A stretch of 17,091 nucleotides of DNA from Deltaproteobacteria bacterium (GCA_030593645.1 JAUVGT010000045.1:1-17091); one strand, 5' to 3'. Shown: positions 8,977-16,468, numbered from the stretch's first letter. Notes: generated by a model not told the origin, from the sequence alone. Made by a program: numbers and translations.

Positions 8977-8992
8977 AGCAAAAGGCGTTCCA
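8977..8992 (-). promoter_or_regulatory. Sigma-54 (-24/-12) promoter of the surface-protein/receiver operon
   Basis: The minus strand reads TGGAACGCCTTTTGCT. It matches the consensus TGGCACG-N4-TTGC(A/T) at all but one position, with GG and GC exactly ten bases apart. The predicted transcript start is near 8966, about 54 bases before the ATG at 8912. A sigma-54 activator is encoded at 3975-5471, the next gene after this operon. Confidence 0.72.
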
Positions 8993-9103
8993 TTATTTTC
9001 ATATGGGTGGTAATGGTTTTAAAAACAGTTGGTTAGAACGTATAAAAAAATGTTCAGGAAAAGGAGATTTGTATTGAAGTTATGATTTATTGCACAGATA
9101 TTG

Positions 9104-9280
9104 TATAATTTTATTCACAAAAGGATCAAAATTACAATAAAAGCATGAGGATTGCGAAAAACGATAAATAAAGGGGATAGTCGTATGAAGATGGGTATAA
9201 TATTTAGGCCGGTTTGTAGGGAAGATCACTAACCCGCATTACGCTAAACAGCGGAATGAACCATGAAGATCCGCTTTTTT
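9104..9280 (+). ncRNA. Candidate small transcript (tentative)
   Basis: A perfect TATAAT at 9104-9109 (without a good -35) is followed about 140 bases later by a plus-strand terminator-like hairpin, AGCGGA (9250-9255), a 14-base loop and TCCGCT (9270-9275), running into six T. A 15-codon frame at 9185-9232 (MKMGIIFRPVCREDH) with AAGGGG upstream lies inside. No family was recognised, and the transcript is inferred only from the signals at its two ends. Confidence 0.25.
9250..9280 (+). terminator. Possible intrinsic terminator, plus strand
   Basis: A 6-bp stem AGCGGA/TCCGCT with a 14-base loop is followed directly by TTTTT. The stem is short and no plus-strand protein gene ends here, so it may end a small RNA or be chance. 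Confidence 0.4.
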
Positions 9281-9363
9281 AATGTGAGGATGAACCAAAA
9301 TGATCCAGGTATCCTATCACAGAAACCACTATCAAAGTTAAGAAAGAAAAGGGCCGTTTTTTC

Positions 9364-9744
9364 TCAATCTGTATATGCTTTTTCGATGGCATTTTGTACA
9401 GCATTCATGATTACGATGCTGCTGTTTGTGGCTCCGGATACAGCATCAACCTGTGTGGTTTGATGATCAATGATTCTCTGGGGAATAATCTCATTGGCTT
9501 TACTGCCGATCCAGGATGAAAAATGCTTCACTACCTGGATGTTTGTGATCCGGCCATTGGCAATGGTGACATTAACAATCACATCGTTTGGTGTTTGTTT
9601 GTATCTTCCCTCGTATGTTCCGTCCTTTAATCGGTTGAAATCAATCTCTTTTCCGATTGGTTTTGCAATCTGGCACCCGCATGTTATAAAAATCAGGTAG
9701 GGAATGATAAAAAATAATACGGTTAAAATGGGTTTTTTAGCCAT
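9364..9744 (-). CDS. FMN-binding domain protein, probable membrane-anchored or lipoprotein
   Basis: The product has 126 residues from ATG 9744, which has GGAGAAAGGAT immediately upstream. The frame is open to 9789, but the extra 15 residues lack this ribosome site. A basic start (MAKK) and hydrophobic stretch (about 6-21) lead to TCGC (21-24), a weak lipobox with Cys24 as the possible lipid site. The rest is a small FMN_bind domain: DGTYEGRY (41-48), NVTIANGRITNIQVV, and DAVSGATNSS (100-109). SGAT-x-S/T is the motif in which Thr carries a covalent FMN added by ApbE in RnfG/NqrC-type proteins. The protein is probably an extracytoplasmic electron carrier. No reductase partner or apbE is in the window, so its redox chain is unknown. 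Confidence 0.85.
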   Translation of the reverse strand: MAKKPILTVLFFIIPYLIFITCGCQIAKPIGKEIDFNRLKDGTYEGRYKQTPNDVIVNVTIANGRITNIQVVKHFSSWIGSKANEIIPQRIIDHQTTQVDAVSGATNSSIVIMNAVQNAIEKAYTD

Positions 9745-9795
9745 ATCCTTTCTCCATTGATGGGGTTGGGTGTGAAAAAATGGTCTCAAAATTTC

Positions 9796-9860
9796 CCCTC
9801 AGGTCCAATTTTAGTGATGGAGCCATTCGCCTGCGGCGGATAAGTCTAAAACCGGGCTCT
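9796..9860 (+). repeat. Dispersed intergenic repeat, copy 1
   Basis: CCCTCAGGTCCAATTT (9796-9811) is identical to 16731-16746. The following bases (GTGATGGAGC, CCTGCGGCGGAT, AACCGGG) have diverged counterparts in the same order at the second site. It lies between the divergent FMN-binding and lipoprotein genes. It is probably a degenerate hairpin-type repeat, extent approximate. Confidence 0.5.
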
Positions 9861-9947
9861 GGACGTGGATTTTTACTTACTGTACTTTGGCAGATTTATA
9901 TAAAAATACAACCACAAAATATACGAAAAAAGAGAATGGCTGATTTA

Positions 9948-9976
9948 TTGACAAATTTTTAGGTCTTGTGTAGTAT
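9948..9976 (+). promoter_or_regulatory. Sigma-70-type promoter of the transglutaminase-like lipoprotein gene
   Basis: TTGACA (9948-9953), a 17-base spacer and TAGTAT (9971-9976). The predicted start near 9983 gives a 45-base leader to the ATG at 10028. Confidence 0.7.
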
Positions 9977-10027
9977 GGGATAGATAAATAACCCCTGAAA
10001 CTGCCTGTAGACATATCAACTAATCTG

Positions 10028-11587
10028 ATGAAAAGAATACTCATCATTATATTTTCCCTTGTTATTTTTATTTCTTCCTGTGTCACCGGTAGAAATGAAA
10101 CGGTTAAACCGGGTGGAAAAACAGACCATAAAATCAAAACCCATGGCAGCGGAAAATCCAGCCTGCCGTTCTGGTCCGAATTGACCGATTTTGAAATCCA
10201 GACCATGACGAATCTTGACAAGGCACGCAAGGGCGATCCGGATGCCCTGCTTAAACTTGCTGTGGTTGCTTCCGGAAACAAGAGGGATTTTAACAGTTAC
10301 AAAAAGATAAAAAAGAGAATTCGGGAGTTTGTCGAGACGTTAAAACCGGAAATTGCTAAAACGAAAACATTTCGGGAAAAGGGGAGTGCTCTTCATCAAG
10401 CAATGCACAACGAATTTTTTTTGAAATCGAAAGGATCAAACCCGACCGGCTATTCTTTAAACCAGAGCCGGTTAACCGATATATTTACAACCCAAAAATA
10501 CAACTGCATCAGCTCCGCCATGCTTTACATGATTCTTGCAAGATATTTTAATATCAATGTAAAAGGGATTCTTCTGCCCACCCATGCGTTTGTTCAAATC
10601 GAATCTCCAAACGGTAATATTATTGAAGTGGAAACAACTTCGGTCACGGGTTATGGATGGGTACACAATAAAACGTTTTATAAAAAACAAGCCGGGAAAT
10701 GGTTTAAACTCCGTGGCCTGCGATCATCTACTTATAAGGATTATCAAAACAGGCAAATACTGGCACCATATCTTTTAATCGCGGCCGATATGAACTTCCA
10801 GCATACAAATCCCGAAAGGATGAACCCCTCGGATAGGATGCGTATCAGCGAAATATTCGCGTATACCGATCCAAACAATCGAACCGCTCAACTCAACATG
10901 CTGATTGGTTACAACAACCAGTTTAATAAACTTAAATCAAAAAAGGATTTTAAAACACTTGAAAGACTATTCGGTAGAACAGACTCACAGATCACAACGC
11001 TTAGAAAAAAGTGGAAAGACGATTCTGAAATTCAAAATATGGTATCATGGCTTGATTACGAATACGCGTATACTCTTCACCAGGTTGGAATACATGACAG
11101 GGCTTTAAAAAGACAGAAGGCAGATTTGCCCAGACTTGGAAAAAATATGAAGGACAGAGAGGTCTTACTGGAAAACCAGATATCGTTGATTCATAACTAC
11201 ATGATCAAACTTGTGGAGCAAAGGCGATTTAAAAACACCGAGGTCATTTCTCAGAGGTTTTCCGGATATTGTAATCAAATAGACTGGTGCGGAGCGGATC
11301 AGGGCTGGTTTTATAATCCATGGGCCAATGTATACTGGGATAAGGGAGAATGGGATAAGGTTACAGAAAAGCTGGGTATGCAATTGAAGTTGACGAGGGA
11401 TAAAAAAATCAAAACCGAGGTCATGAAAAATCTGGAAACCGCTTATCTGAACTGGTGTTATACCTATATGAATCGAGGCAGTTGGAACCGGGCGGCTGAC
11501 ATTCTTAAAAAGTGTCTTTCGAAATATCCGAAAATGAACACGTGTAAAAAGACCTTGCAAAAATTAATAGACGAACATGGGGTTTGA
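10028..11587 (+). CDS. Putative lipoprotein with transglutaminase-like core and helical-repeat C-terminus
   Basis: The product has 519 residues. MKRILIIIFSLVIFISSC is a lipoprotein signal with lipobox ISSC (Cys18). After a polar linker, the middle section has YNCISSAMLYMILARYF (Cys160) and LPTHAFVQIE (His186), followed by IIEVETT (acidic residues 200/202). This matches the Cys-His-Asp/Glu order of transglutaminase-like cysteine hydrolases, with Cys at the start of a helix as usual. From about 340 onward are helix pairs resembling TPR units (for example AYLNWCYTYMNRGSWNRAADILKKCLSKYP at the end). I infer an envelope-anchored peptidase, cross-linker or binding protein; substrate unknown. The start has no Shine-Dalgarno sequence but sits 45 bases after a strong promoter. 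It appears monocistronic, since the next gene (tRNA-Arg) is on the other strand. Confidence 0.72.
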   Translation: MKRILIIIFSLVIFISSCVTGRNETVKPGGKTDHKIKTHGSGKSSLPFWSELTDFEIQTMTNLDKARKGDPDALLKLAVVASGNKRDFNSYKKIKKRIREFVETLKPEIAKTKTFREKGSALHQAMHNEFFLKSKGSNPTGYSLNQSRLTDIFTTQKYNCISSAMLYMILARYFNINVKGILLPTHAFVQIESPNGNIIEVETTSVTGYGWVHNKTFYKKQAGKWFKLRGLRSSTYKDYQNRQILAPYLLIAADMNFQHTNPERMNPSDRMRISEIFAYTDPNNRTAQLNMLIGYNNQFNKLKSKKDFKTLERLFGRTDSQITTLRKKWKDDSEIQNMVSWLDYEYAYTLHQVGIHDRALKRQKADLPRLGKNMKDREVLLENQISLIHNYMIKLVEQRRFKNTEVISQRFSGYCNQIDWCGADQGWFYNPWANVYWDKGEWDKVTEKLGMQLKLTRDKKIKTEVMKNLETAYLNWCYTYMNRGSWNRAADILKKCLSKYPKMNTCKKTLQKLIDEHGV

Positions 11588-11612
11588 TCAATAATCTAAC
11601 CCGCTTGCTTTT

Positions 11613-11688
11613 TGGTACGCCCGGCTGGATTCGAACCAGCGGCTTTCAGCTCCGGAGGCTGACGCTCTATCCCCTGAGCTACGGGCGC
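11613..11688 (-). tRNA. tRNA-Arg (anticodon CCG)
   Basis: This is a full 76-base cloverleaf: acceptor GCGCCCG/CGGGCGT (first pair G-U), D stem GCTC/GAGC, anticodon stem TCAGC/GCTGA with loop CTCCGGA (anticodon CCG, reading CGG), five-base variable loop, and T stem GCTGG/CCAGC with loop TTCGAAT. The discriminator is A, and the 3' CCA is encoded. Confidence 0.96.
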
Positions 11689-11724
11689 ATGATTGTTTGA
11701 AGTGGTTTGAAATCCATTTCTTAA

Positions 11725-11753
11725 AAGTTAGAGGAAACCCGGCTAAATGTCAA
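11725..11753 (-). promoter_or_regulatory. Sigma-70-type promoter of tRNA-Arg
   Basis: On the minus strand, TTGACA (11753-11748), a 17-base spacer and TAACTT (11730-11725). The predicted start lies about 30 bases before the mature tRNA end. Confidence 0.65.
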
Positions 11754-11825
11754 GAATGAAAAAAATGAAGGCAAATCGTGTAATAAAATCATTTTTTAGG
11801 ATCATCTTCCAATTAATTTGTGTTC

Positions 11826-12120
11826 ATTAAGTTGAGGGGGTGGGGAGTTTTTTGTTATTCAACCGCTCCATGAATAATTTGTGATGAAACCGTACAAACT
11901 CATGGTTAAGAATTCGTAAAGTAAAAACAAATATCAACATTAAAACGATCGGTCAGGAATTTATACATGCTGATTCGCTAAATACAAAAATATGGGCAGC
12001 CCTGTTTTTCCTTAACGACTTCTAAACCATTCAAACAGTGTACAATTTCATCACAAATCATTCATTACGCTTAAAATCCGGCTTTGAGAGAAAAACTCCC
12101 CGACCCCTTAATTAAGTTGA
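11826..12120. mobile_element. MITE-like non-coding insertion with long inverted repeats and 10-bp direct repeats
   Basis: The 10-bp sequence ATTAAGTTGA occurs at 11826-11835 and again at 12111-12120 in the same orientation, as expected of a target duplication. Between them the ends are inverted: GGGGGTGGGGAGTTTTTT (from 11836) against AAAAACTCCCCGACCCC (12091-12107). Further in, ATGAATAATTTGTGATGAAA (11870-11889) pairs with TTTCATCACAAATCATTCAT (12047-12066), and ATGGTTAAGAATTCG pairs with CGACTTCTAAACCAT. Arms of about 100 bases are thus imperfect mirror copies with small gaps. There is no reading frame of note, so no transposase. Mobilisation in trans is inferred. The element fills most of the 450-bp space between the tRNA and folC. 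Confidence 0.65.
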
Positions 12121-12140
12121 AATAAGTGGGCTGTCTTCAA

Positions 12141-13424
12141 CTAACCTTTCTTTAAAGCCTGTTTGGCTTCACCGATAACATAGAGGGAGCCTGCAATGCA
12201 GATGGCGTCTTTTGAGGATGCTGATTGAATTGCAAAATTCACAGCTTCTGCCACTGATGGGATCATTTTTACATGGGGGGTTATTTTTTTTGCTTCCGCT
12301 GCCAGGGTTTCCGTGGGCAGGGCGCGATCGATCCCGGCTTGGGTTAAGATGACCTTTTTGCAAATGGGCAGGAGGGTTTTTAGCATGGCTTTATATGGCT
12401 TGTCGTCCAGGATTCCTGTTACGAGGATGATGTTTTTATCTGAAAGATTACCTGACAGGTACTTTGCCAGGTTTCGGGCCGCAACCAGATTGTGGGCACC
12501 GTCCAATATAATTAAAGGCGAAGTGGATACTATTTCAAGCCTTCCGGGCCATATATTTTCTTTCAGACCTTTTCTTATATCTTTGATCGGCAGGGTCGCT
12601 TTTTTTTGATTCAGCAGTTCGCAGGCCGCGAGAACAATTGCTGCATTGTCAGCCTGGTAATTTCCCAAAAGTCCGGTGCTTAAGTCTTTCCAGGTATGTT
12701 CAATTCCATAATACGTAAATGCACCGGAAGATTTTTTTCTTATTTTAAAGTCTTTTCCCAGGCGAAAAACCGGGGCTGATTTTTCAAAGGCGATCCGGTT
12801 GATGACCTCGGCGGCTTTTTCCTGTTTTACACCGGTGATAACAGGTTTCCCGGTCTTGATAATACCGGCTTTTTCAGCCGTGATTTCAGATATTGTGTTT
12901 CCCAGGTATTCTCGATGCTCAATTGATATATTGGTAATGATGGAAAGGGCCGGGTTGATGATATTCGTCGCGTCCAGTCGCCCACCCATACCGGTTTCGA
13001 TGACTGCCCAGTCGACTTTCTGCCTGCCAAACTCATACAAACCCATGGCCGTGGCGTACTCGAAATATGTGGGCTCACGATTTCCCTTGTGGGCATTTTT
13101 TACTGACTCATAAGATTCGACAACAGCCCGGTTGATTACAGGTTTATTATTGATTACGATTCTTTCATTAAAACGCACAAGGTGCGGTGATGTGTACAGC
13201 CCTGTTTTGTATCCCGCAGCGTAAAGAACCGCCGCCAAACCGGATGCCACGGATCCCTTGCCGTTTGTACCTGCCACATGGATACAGGAATAATTTCGTT
13301 GCGGATTTCCAAGATTTTCAAGAATATCCCTGATCACCGAAAGGCCAAGTATAATTCCAAACCTTTTCAAGCTGTACAGGGATTTCAGGCAATTGTTATA
13401 AGGAGTTATTGATGCCATAATCAT
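12141..13424 (-). CDS. folC: Bifunctional folylpolyglutamate synthase / dihydrofolate synthase
   Basis: The enzyme adds glutamate to dihydropteroate and to folates in an ATP-dependent ligase reaction of the Mur-ligase family. Visible motifs, numbered from M at 13424, are the family start YNNCLKSLYSLKRFG (9-23), P-loop HVAGTNGKGSVASGL (49-63), SPHLVRFNERI, ETGMGGRLDATNI and the C-terminal-domain DGAHN. The frame is open to ATG 13463, but that ATG lies inside a strong hairpin (13437-13467) and adds residues the family lacks. ATG 13424 or 13418 fits better, giving 427 or 425 residues, the usual size. No start has a good ribosome site. The gene follows rpsU, but an intrinsic terminator lies between them. 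Confidence 0.93.
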   Translation of the reverse strand: MIMASITPYNNCLKSLYSLKRFGIILGLSVIRDILENLGNPQRNYSCIHVAGTNGKGSVASGLAAVLYAAGYKTGLYTSPHLVRFNERIVINNKPVINRAVVESYESVKNAHKGNREPTYFEYATAMGLYEFGRQKVDWAVIETGMGGRLDATNIINPALSIITNISIEHREYLGNTISEITAEKAGIIKTGKPVITGVKQEKAAEVINRIAFEKSAPVFRLGKDFKIRKKSSGAFTYYGIEHTWKDLSTGLLGNYQADNAAIVLAACELLNQKKATLPIKDIRKGLKENIWPGRLEIVSTSPLIILDGAHNLVAARNLAKYLSGNLSDKNIILVTGILDDKPYKAMLKTLLPICKKVILTQAGIDRALPTETLAAEAKKITPHVKMIPSVAEAVNFAIQSASSKDAICIAGSLYVIGEAKQALKKG

Positions 13425-13436
13425 AAAGCTGAGTTT

Positions 13437-13467
13437 AGCTATGGGGCTATGGAATAGCACCATAGCT
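13437..13467 (-). promoter_or_regulatory. 31-base hairpin at the 5' end of folC
   Basis: AGCTATGG (13437-13444) pairs with CCATAGCT (13460-13467). After one G/A mismatch the inner GCTAT/ATAGC also pairs, leaving a GGA loop. It has no T-run, so it is not a typical terminator. It lies 13 bases before the preferred folC ATG (13424) and could hide or shape the translation start, or be an operator. Confidence 0.5.
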
Positions 13468-13490
13468 CAAATGAAATTTATGCCGGTGGT

Positions 13491-13525
13491 ATAAAAAACC
13501 CGGTAGAATAAATTCGTACCGGGTT
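13491..13525 (-). terminator. Intrinsic terminator after rpsU
   Basis: On the minus strand, AACCCGGTA, an 11-base loop and TACCGGGTT form a perfect 9-bp stem, immediately followed by TTTT. It starts 25 bases after the rpsU stop codon. Confidence 0.9.
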
Positions 13526-13549
13526 GGGACTCTATTGCTGGAATTTTTT

Positions 13550-13774
13550 CTATCTTCGAAAACGGCCTTTCGAGTATCGATTGCTTCTCGCGGCCGCGAT
13601 TCGTTCTCTTCTTAAGGCCTCGCGTTGTTTACGACGCCTGAATTCACTCGGTTTTTCATAACTTTTTTTAAGCTTGAGACGTTTAAACAGACCATCATTC
13701 TGGATCTTCTTTTTTAAAATGCGCATGGCCTTTTCAACATCATTGTCAAAAACCTTGACTTGAATTTCCTTCAA
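13550..13774 (-). CDS. rpsU: Small ribosomal subunit protein bS21
   Basis: bS21 of the 30S subunit helps initiation. The product has 74 residues beginning (M)KEIQVKVFDNDVEKAMRILKKK and ending in a long Arg/Lys-rich tail (EFRRRKQREALRRERIAAARSNRYSKGRFRR), as in other bS21 proteins. The frame is open to GTG at 13813, which would add 13 residues. I prefer TTG at 13774, because AGGGGG lies eight bases upstream and the protein then begins at the conserved domain edge. It lies between adk and folC on the same strand, with a clear terminator just after it. Confidence 0.92.
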   Translation of the reverse strand: MKEIQVKVFDNDVEKAMRILKKKIQNDGLFKRLKLKKSYEKPSEFRRRKQREALRRERIAAARSNRYSKGRFRR

Positions 13775-13886
13775 ATACCTCGCCCCCTTTTTTCCATCGA
13801 GAAAACGATTCACGATGGTTAATCAATACACTATTTTTTCGTAAAGACACAGCATCCAGATCTTCTAAAATCAATATAAAGATGGT

Positions 13887-13915
13887 CATATAAACAAGTT
13901 TTTACCGTTTTACAA
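13887..13915 (-). promoter_or_regulatory. Possible sigma-70 promoter of rpsU
   Basis: On the minus strand, TTGTAA (13915-13910), a 17-base spacer and TATATG (13892-13887). It lies in the 214-bp gap between adk and the TTG start of rpsU, giving a leader of about 100 bases. Confidence 0.4.
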
Positions 13916-13988
13916 GCAAAATAGTTCACAACACTAAAATAATTGGAAATAAAATCAAATTAATATGGCCCGTTCTATTCCATGAAGT

Positions 13989-14663
13989 CTATAATTTTGA
14001 TATCAGGTCTTCTGTAACTTGTTTCACACCCGGTTTTCCATCCAGAATAATGTATTTAATCTGACCTTCATTTTCCGCCAGACCTTTAAAATAGTAAGCG
14101 GAAGCAAGTGTGCCTGTATTATCGTCATAATAAATATTATGACGTTTACTAATGGCTTCTTCATCCTGGTCATCTGAACGGGCACTTAAAGCTCCGCCGC
14201 ATACCCGGCATTTGTCCCCATCCGGTTTAATCGCATCGATGAATATGTTATTCGGGTGGTTATTATCATTTTCACAGAGTCTTCGTCCCATGATCCTGTT
14301 TTTCGCGATTTCGCGATCAAGAAGGATTTCCACTACGATGTCGAGTGTAATGCCTGCTTTTTTGAGGGATTCATCAAGCTTTTCGGCCTGTACCTTGTTG
14401 CGTGGAAATCCGTCAAGAAGCCAGCCGTTTTTGCAGTCATCACGCTGCAGGCGATCAAGAATCATCGGTATGGTAATCTCATCCGGTACAAGATCACCCT
14501 TATCAATATATTCCTTAGCCTTGGAGCCCAGTTCAGTACCGTTTGATATGTTTTCACGAAAAATCGCACCGGACTCGATGTGAGGTGTATTGTACTTGTC
14601 CTTTAAAATCCTGCCCTGTGTTCCTTTCCCACTTCCATTGGGACCAAAAAATAAAATGTTCAT
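13989..14663 (-). CDS. adk: Adenylate kinase, metal-binding LID type
   Basis: Catalyses ATP + AMP = 2 ADP in the cytoplasm. The product has 224 residues. P-loop GPNGSGKGTQ spans 7-16, AMP-site DGFPRN spans 84-89, and the LID contains Cys130-X5-His136-X15-Cys152-X2-Cys155. This Cys-His-Cys-Cys spacing is the one reported for Desulfovibrio gigas adenylate kinase, which binds zinc, cobalt or iron, and it differs from the four-Cys site of Gram-positive enzymes. AAAGGAG lies seven bases before the ATG. The gene is divergent from rho, and no intrinsic terminator was seen before rpsU. Confidence 0.95.
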   Translation of the reverse strand: MNILFFGPNGSGKGTQGRILKDKYNTPHIESGAIFRENISNGTELGSKAKEYIDKGDLVPDEITIPMILDRLQRDDCKNGWLLDGFPRNKVQAEKLDESLKKAGITLDIVVEILLDREIAKNRIMGRRLCENDNNHPNNIFIDAIKPDGDKCRVCGGALSARSDDQDEEAISKRHNIYYDDNTGTLASAYYFKGLAENEGQIKYIILDGKPGVKQVTEDLISKL

Positions 14664-15196
14664 GTGTTTCTCCTTTCAGTATATTTTATGTGACTTGACT
14701 GTCCTATAAAAATGAGGGCAACTTGTCAAGAACAGGAATGAAACATAATAAATAATACTTGACAGGGAAAACCGTCTGTTATATCAATTAAACTTTAAAG
14801 GCACTGAAACCCGCCATCTGGAAAGGATACCAAAAAAGCTTCTTCTGAAATTAATACAAACACACATATACCTCCAAATTAACCGACATGTCCAGTCCAT
14901 AATTACCTGTTGAGGGCAAAAACTATTTATTTAAGACACAATTTGGTATCAATCTCGGTCCTGCAGCGTTAGAGGTATGAGCCGGCATCATCTACTGACA
15001 AATATAACAGTTCAGTCACTATCATGCCCATACTTCCGGTTTGATGGATGAAATCGATAAAGTATAAAAAAAATCAAAAAAATATAAAATATACAACCCG
15101 GGTAAATATAAATACAGCGTTAACGGGATGGGTTGTTATGGCGTTTGTCAGCTGCGGTGCGGAAAATAAAAAATAATTGTAAACGAGGATATATTA
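14664..15196. other. Divergent adk-rho intergenic region
   Basis: This 533-bp A+T-rich stretch has no convincing gene. For adk, TTGACA (14729-14724, minus) and TATAGG (14708-14703) are 15 bases apart, a weak pair. For rho, TTGATG/TATAAA at 15041-15068 is the better pair. Another TTGACA at 14759-14764 (plus) could give a leader of over 400 bases. No tRNA, riboswitch or terminator was recognised. Confidence 0.45.
15041..15068 (+). promoter_or_regulatory. Possible sigma-70 promoter of rho
   Basis: TTGATG (15041-15046), a 16-base spacer and TATAAA (15063-15068), leaving a leader of roughly 120 bases before rho. Confidence 0.35.
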
Positions 15197-16444
15197 ATGA
15201 ATATTGCTGAATTGAAACAGAAAAATATTAGTGAATTAACTGAGATGGCCAAGGAGTTTAAGATTGACGGGGCCGCGGGTATGAGGAAGCAGGAACTCAT
15301 GTTTGCTCTCCTCCAGGGACAGATTGAAAAAGAAGGATTGATATTTGGAGAAGGTACACTTGAGATACTTCCGGATGGCTTCGGTTTTTTACGTTCAGCG
15401 GATTCAAACTATCTGCCGGGCCCTGACGATATTTATGTGTCACCTTCCCAGATTCGGCGCTTTAACCTTAGGACCGGCGATACAATATCGGGCCAAATCA
15501 GACAGCCAAAAGAAACCGAACGGTATTTCGCGTTATTAAAGGTAGAAGCCGTCAATTTCGAAGACCCGGAACTCGCCAGAGATAAAATTCTATTTGATAA
15601 CCTCACCCCGCTTTATCCCGAACGAAAAGTAAACCTTGAAATCGACGAAGATAATTTTTCCACAAGAATTATGGATCTCCTCACGCCGATAGGATTCGGC
15701 CAGAGGGGGTTGATTGTTTCACCGCCAAGATCCGGTAAGACAATGCTGCTTCAAAATATCGCGAACAGCATTATCGAGAGCCATAAAAATGTAATACCCT
15801 TTGTCCTGCTCATTGATGAAAGGCCGGAAGAAGTCACGGATATGGACCGGTCTGTAAATGCCGAGGTGATCAGCTCCACTTTTGATGAGCCGGCCGAAAG
15901 GCATGTGCAGGTGGCTGAGATGGTCATTGAAAAAGCAAAAAGGCTGGTGGAGCATAAAAAAGATGTTGTCATACTGCTGGACAGTATTACACGGCTCGCG
16001 CGCGCATACAACTCGGTTATGCCTCCAAGCGGGAAGATACTTTCCGGCGGTGTGGATTCCAATGCGCTGCAGAGACCCAAACGGTTTTTCGGAGCGGCCC
16101 GTAATATTGAAGAAGGCGGGAGCCTCACCATTATTGCCACAGCCCTGATTGATACCGGCAGCCGTATGGACGAGGTGATATTTGAAGAATTCAAGGGCAC
16201 CGGCAACATGGAAATACATCTGGATCGGCGACTGGCGGATAAACGGATATTCCCCGCGATCGATATTACAAAATCCGGAACACGTAAGGAAGAACTTTTA
16301 CTTGAAAAGAGCATACTGAATCGTGTATGGATCCTGAGAAAATTTCTCACATCATATAATCCTATTGAGAGTCTTGAATTTTTACTTGAAAAAATGAATG
16401 AAACAAAAAATAATAAAAGTTTTCTTAATTCAATGAATGCGTAA
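15197..16444 (+). CDS. rho: Transcription termination factor Rho
   Basis: Hexameric RNA-dependent ATPase/helicase that ends transcripts. The product has 415 residues, close to the 419 of the E. coli protein. An N-terminal helical Rho_N domain (1-45) is followed by the cold-shock RNA-binding domain (about 50-118, ILPDGFGFLRS, DIYVSPSQIRRFNL) and the RecA-like motor. Walker A is PPRSGKT (176-182), Walker B VVILLDSITRLARAYN, the Q/R-loop region PPSGKILSGGVDSNALQRPKRFFGAARN, and the arginine region DRRLADKRIFPAIDI. GAGG lies eight bases before the ATG. It is followed 24 bases later by rpmE on the same strand, a common Rho neighbourhood. Confidence 0.97.
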   Translation: MNIAELKQKNISELTEMAKEFKIDGAAGMRKQELMFALLQGQIEKEGLIFGEGTLEILPDGFGFLRSADSNYLPGPDDIYVSPSQIRRFNLRTGDTISGQIRQPKETERYFALLKVEAVNFEDPELARDKILFDNLTPLYPERKVNLEIDEDNFSTRIMDLLTPIGFGQRGLIVSPPRSGKTMLLQNIANSIIESHKNVIPFVLLIDERPEEVTDMDRSVNAEVISSTFDEPAERHVQVAEMVIEKAKRLVEHKKDVVILLDSITRLARAYNSVMPPSGKILSGGVDSNALQRPKRFFGAARNIEEGGSLTIIATALIDTGSRMDEVIFEEFKGTGNMEIHLDRRLADKRIFPAIDITKSGTRKEELLLEKSILNRVWILRKFLTSYNPIESLEFLLEKMNETKNNKSFLNSMNA

Positions 16445-16468
16445 TTTATAATAGGGGGTCGAAATAGA

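Larger units (their letters stand above)
8913..9363. other. Intergenic stretch upstream of the surface-protein operon
   Basis: This 450-bp A+T-rich stretch has no convincing protein gene. It holds the -24/-12 promoter (8977-8992) and a possible plus-strand small transcript (about 9104-9280). The distance between the promoter and the next gene is enough for enhancer sites of a sigma-54 activator, but no clear palindromic site was recognised. Confidence 0.5.

Noticed and set aside
9263..9463. Plus-strand frame of 66 codons opposite the FMN-binding gene end
   Set aside because: It overlaps the SGAT motif region of the real gene and starts inside a terminator-like hairpin.
9877..10281. Minus-strand frame of 134 codons across the lipoprotein promoter
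   Set aside because: It overlaps the start of a convincing plus-strand gene with promoter and signal peptide; no homology features.
15138..15179. 13-codon Cys-rich leader peptide frame (MGCYGVCQLRCGK) before rho
   Set aside because: No clear ribosome site and no attenuator-like hairpin; most likely chance.
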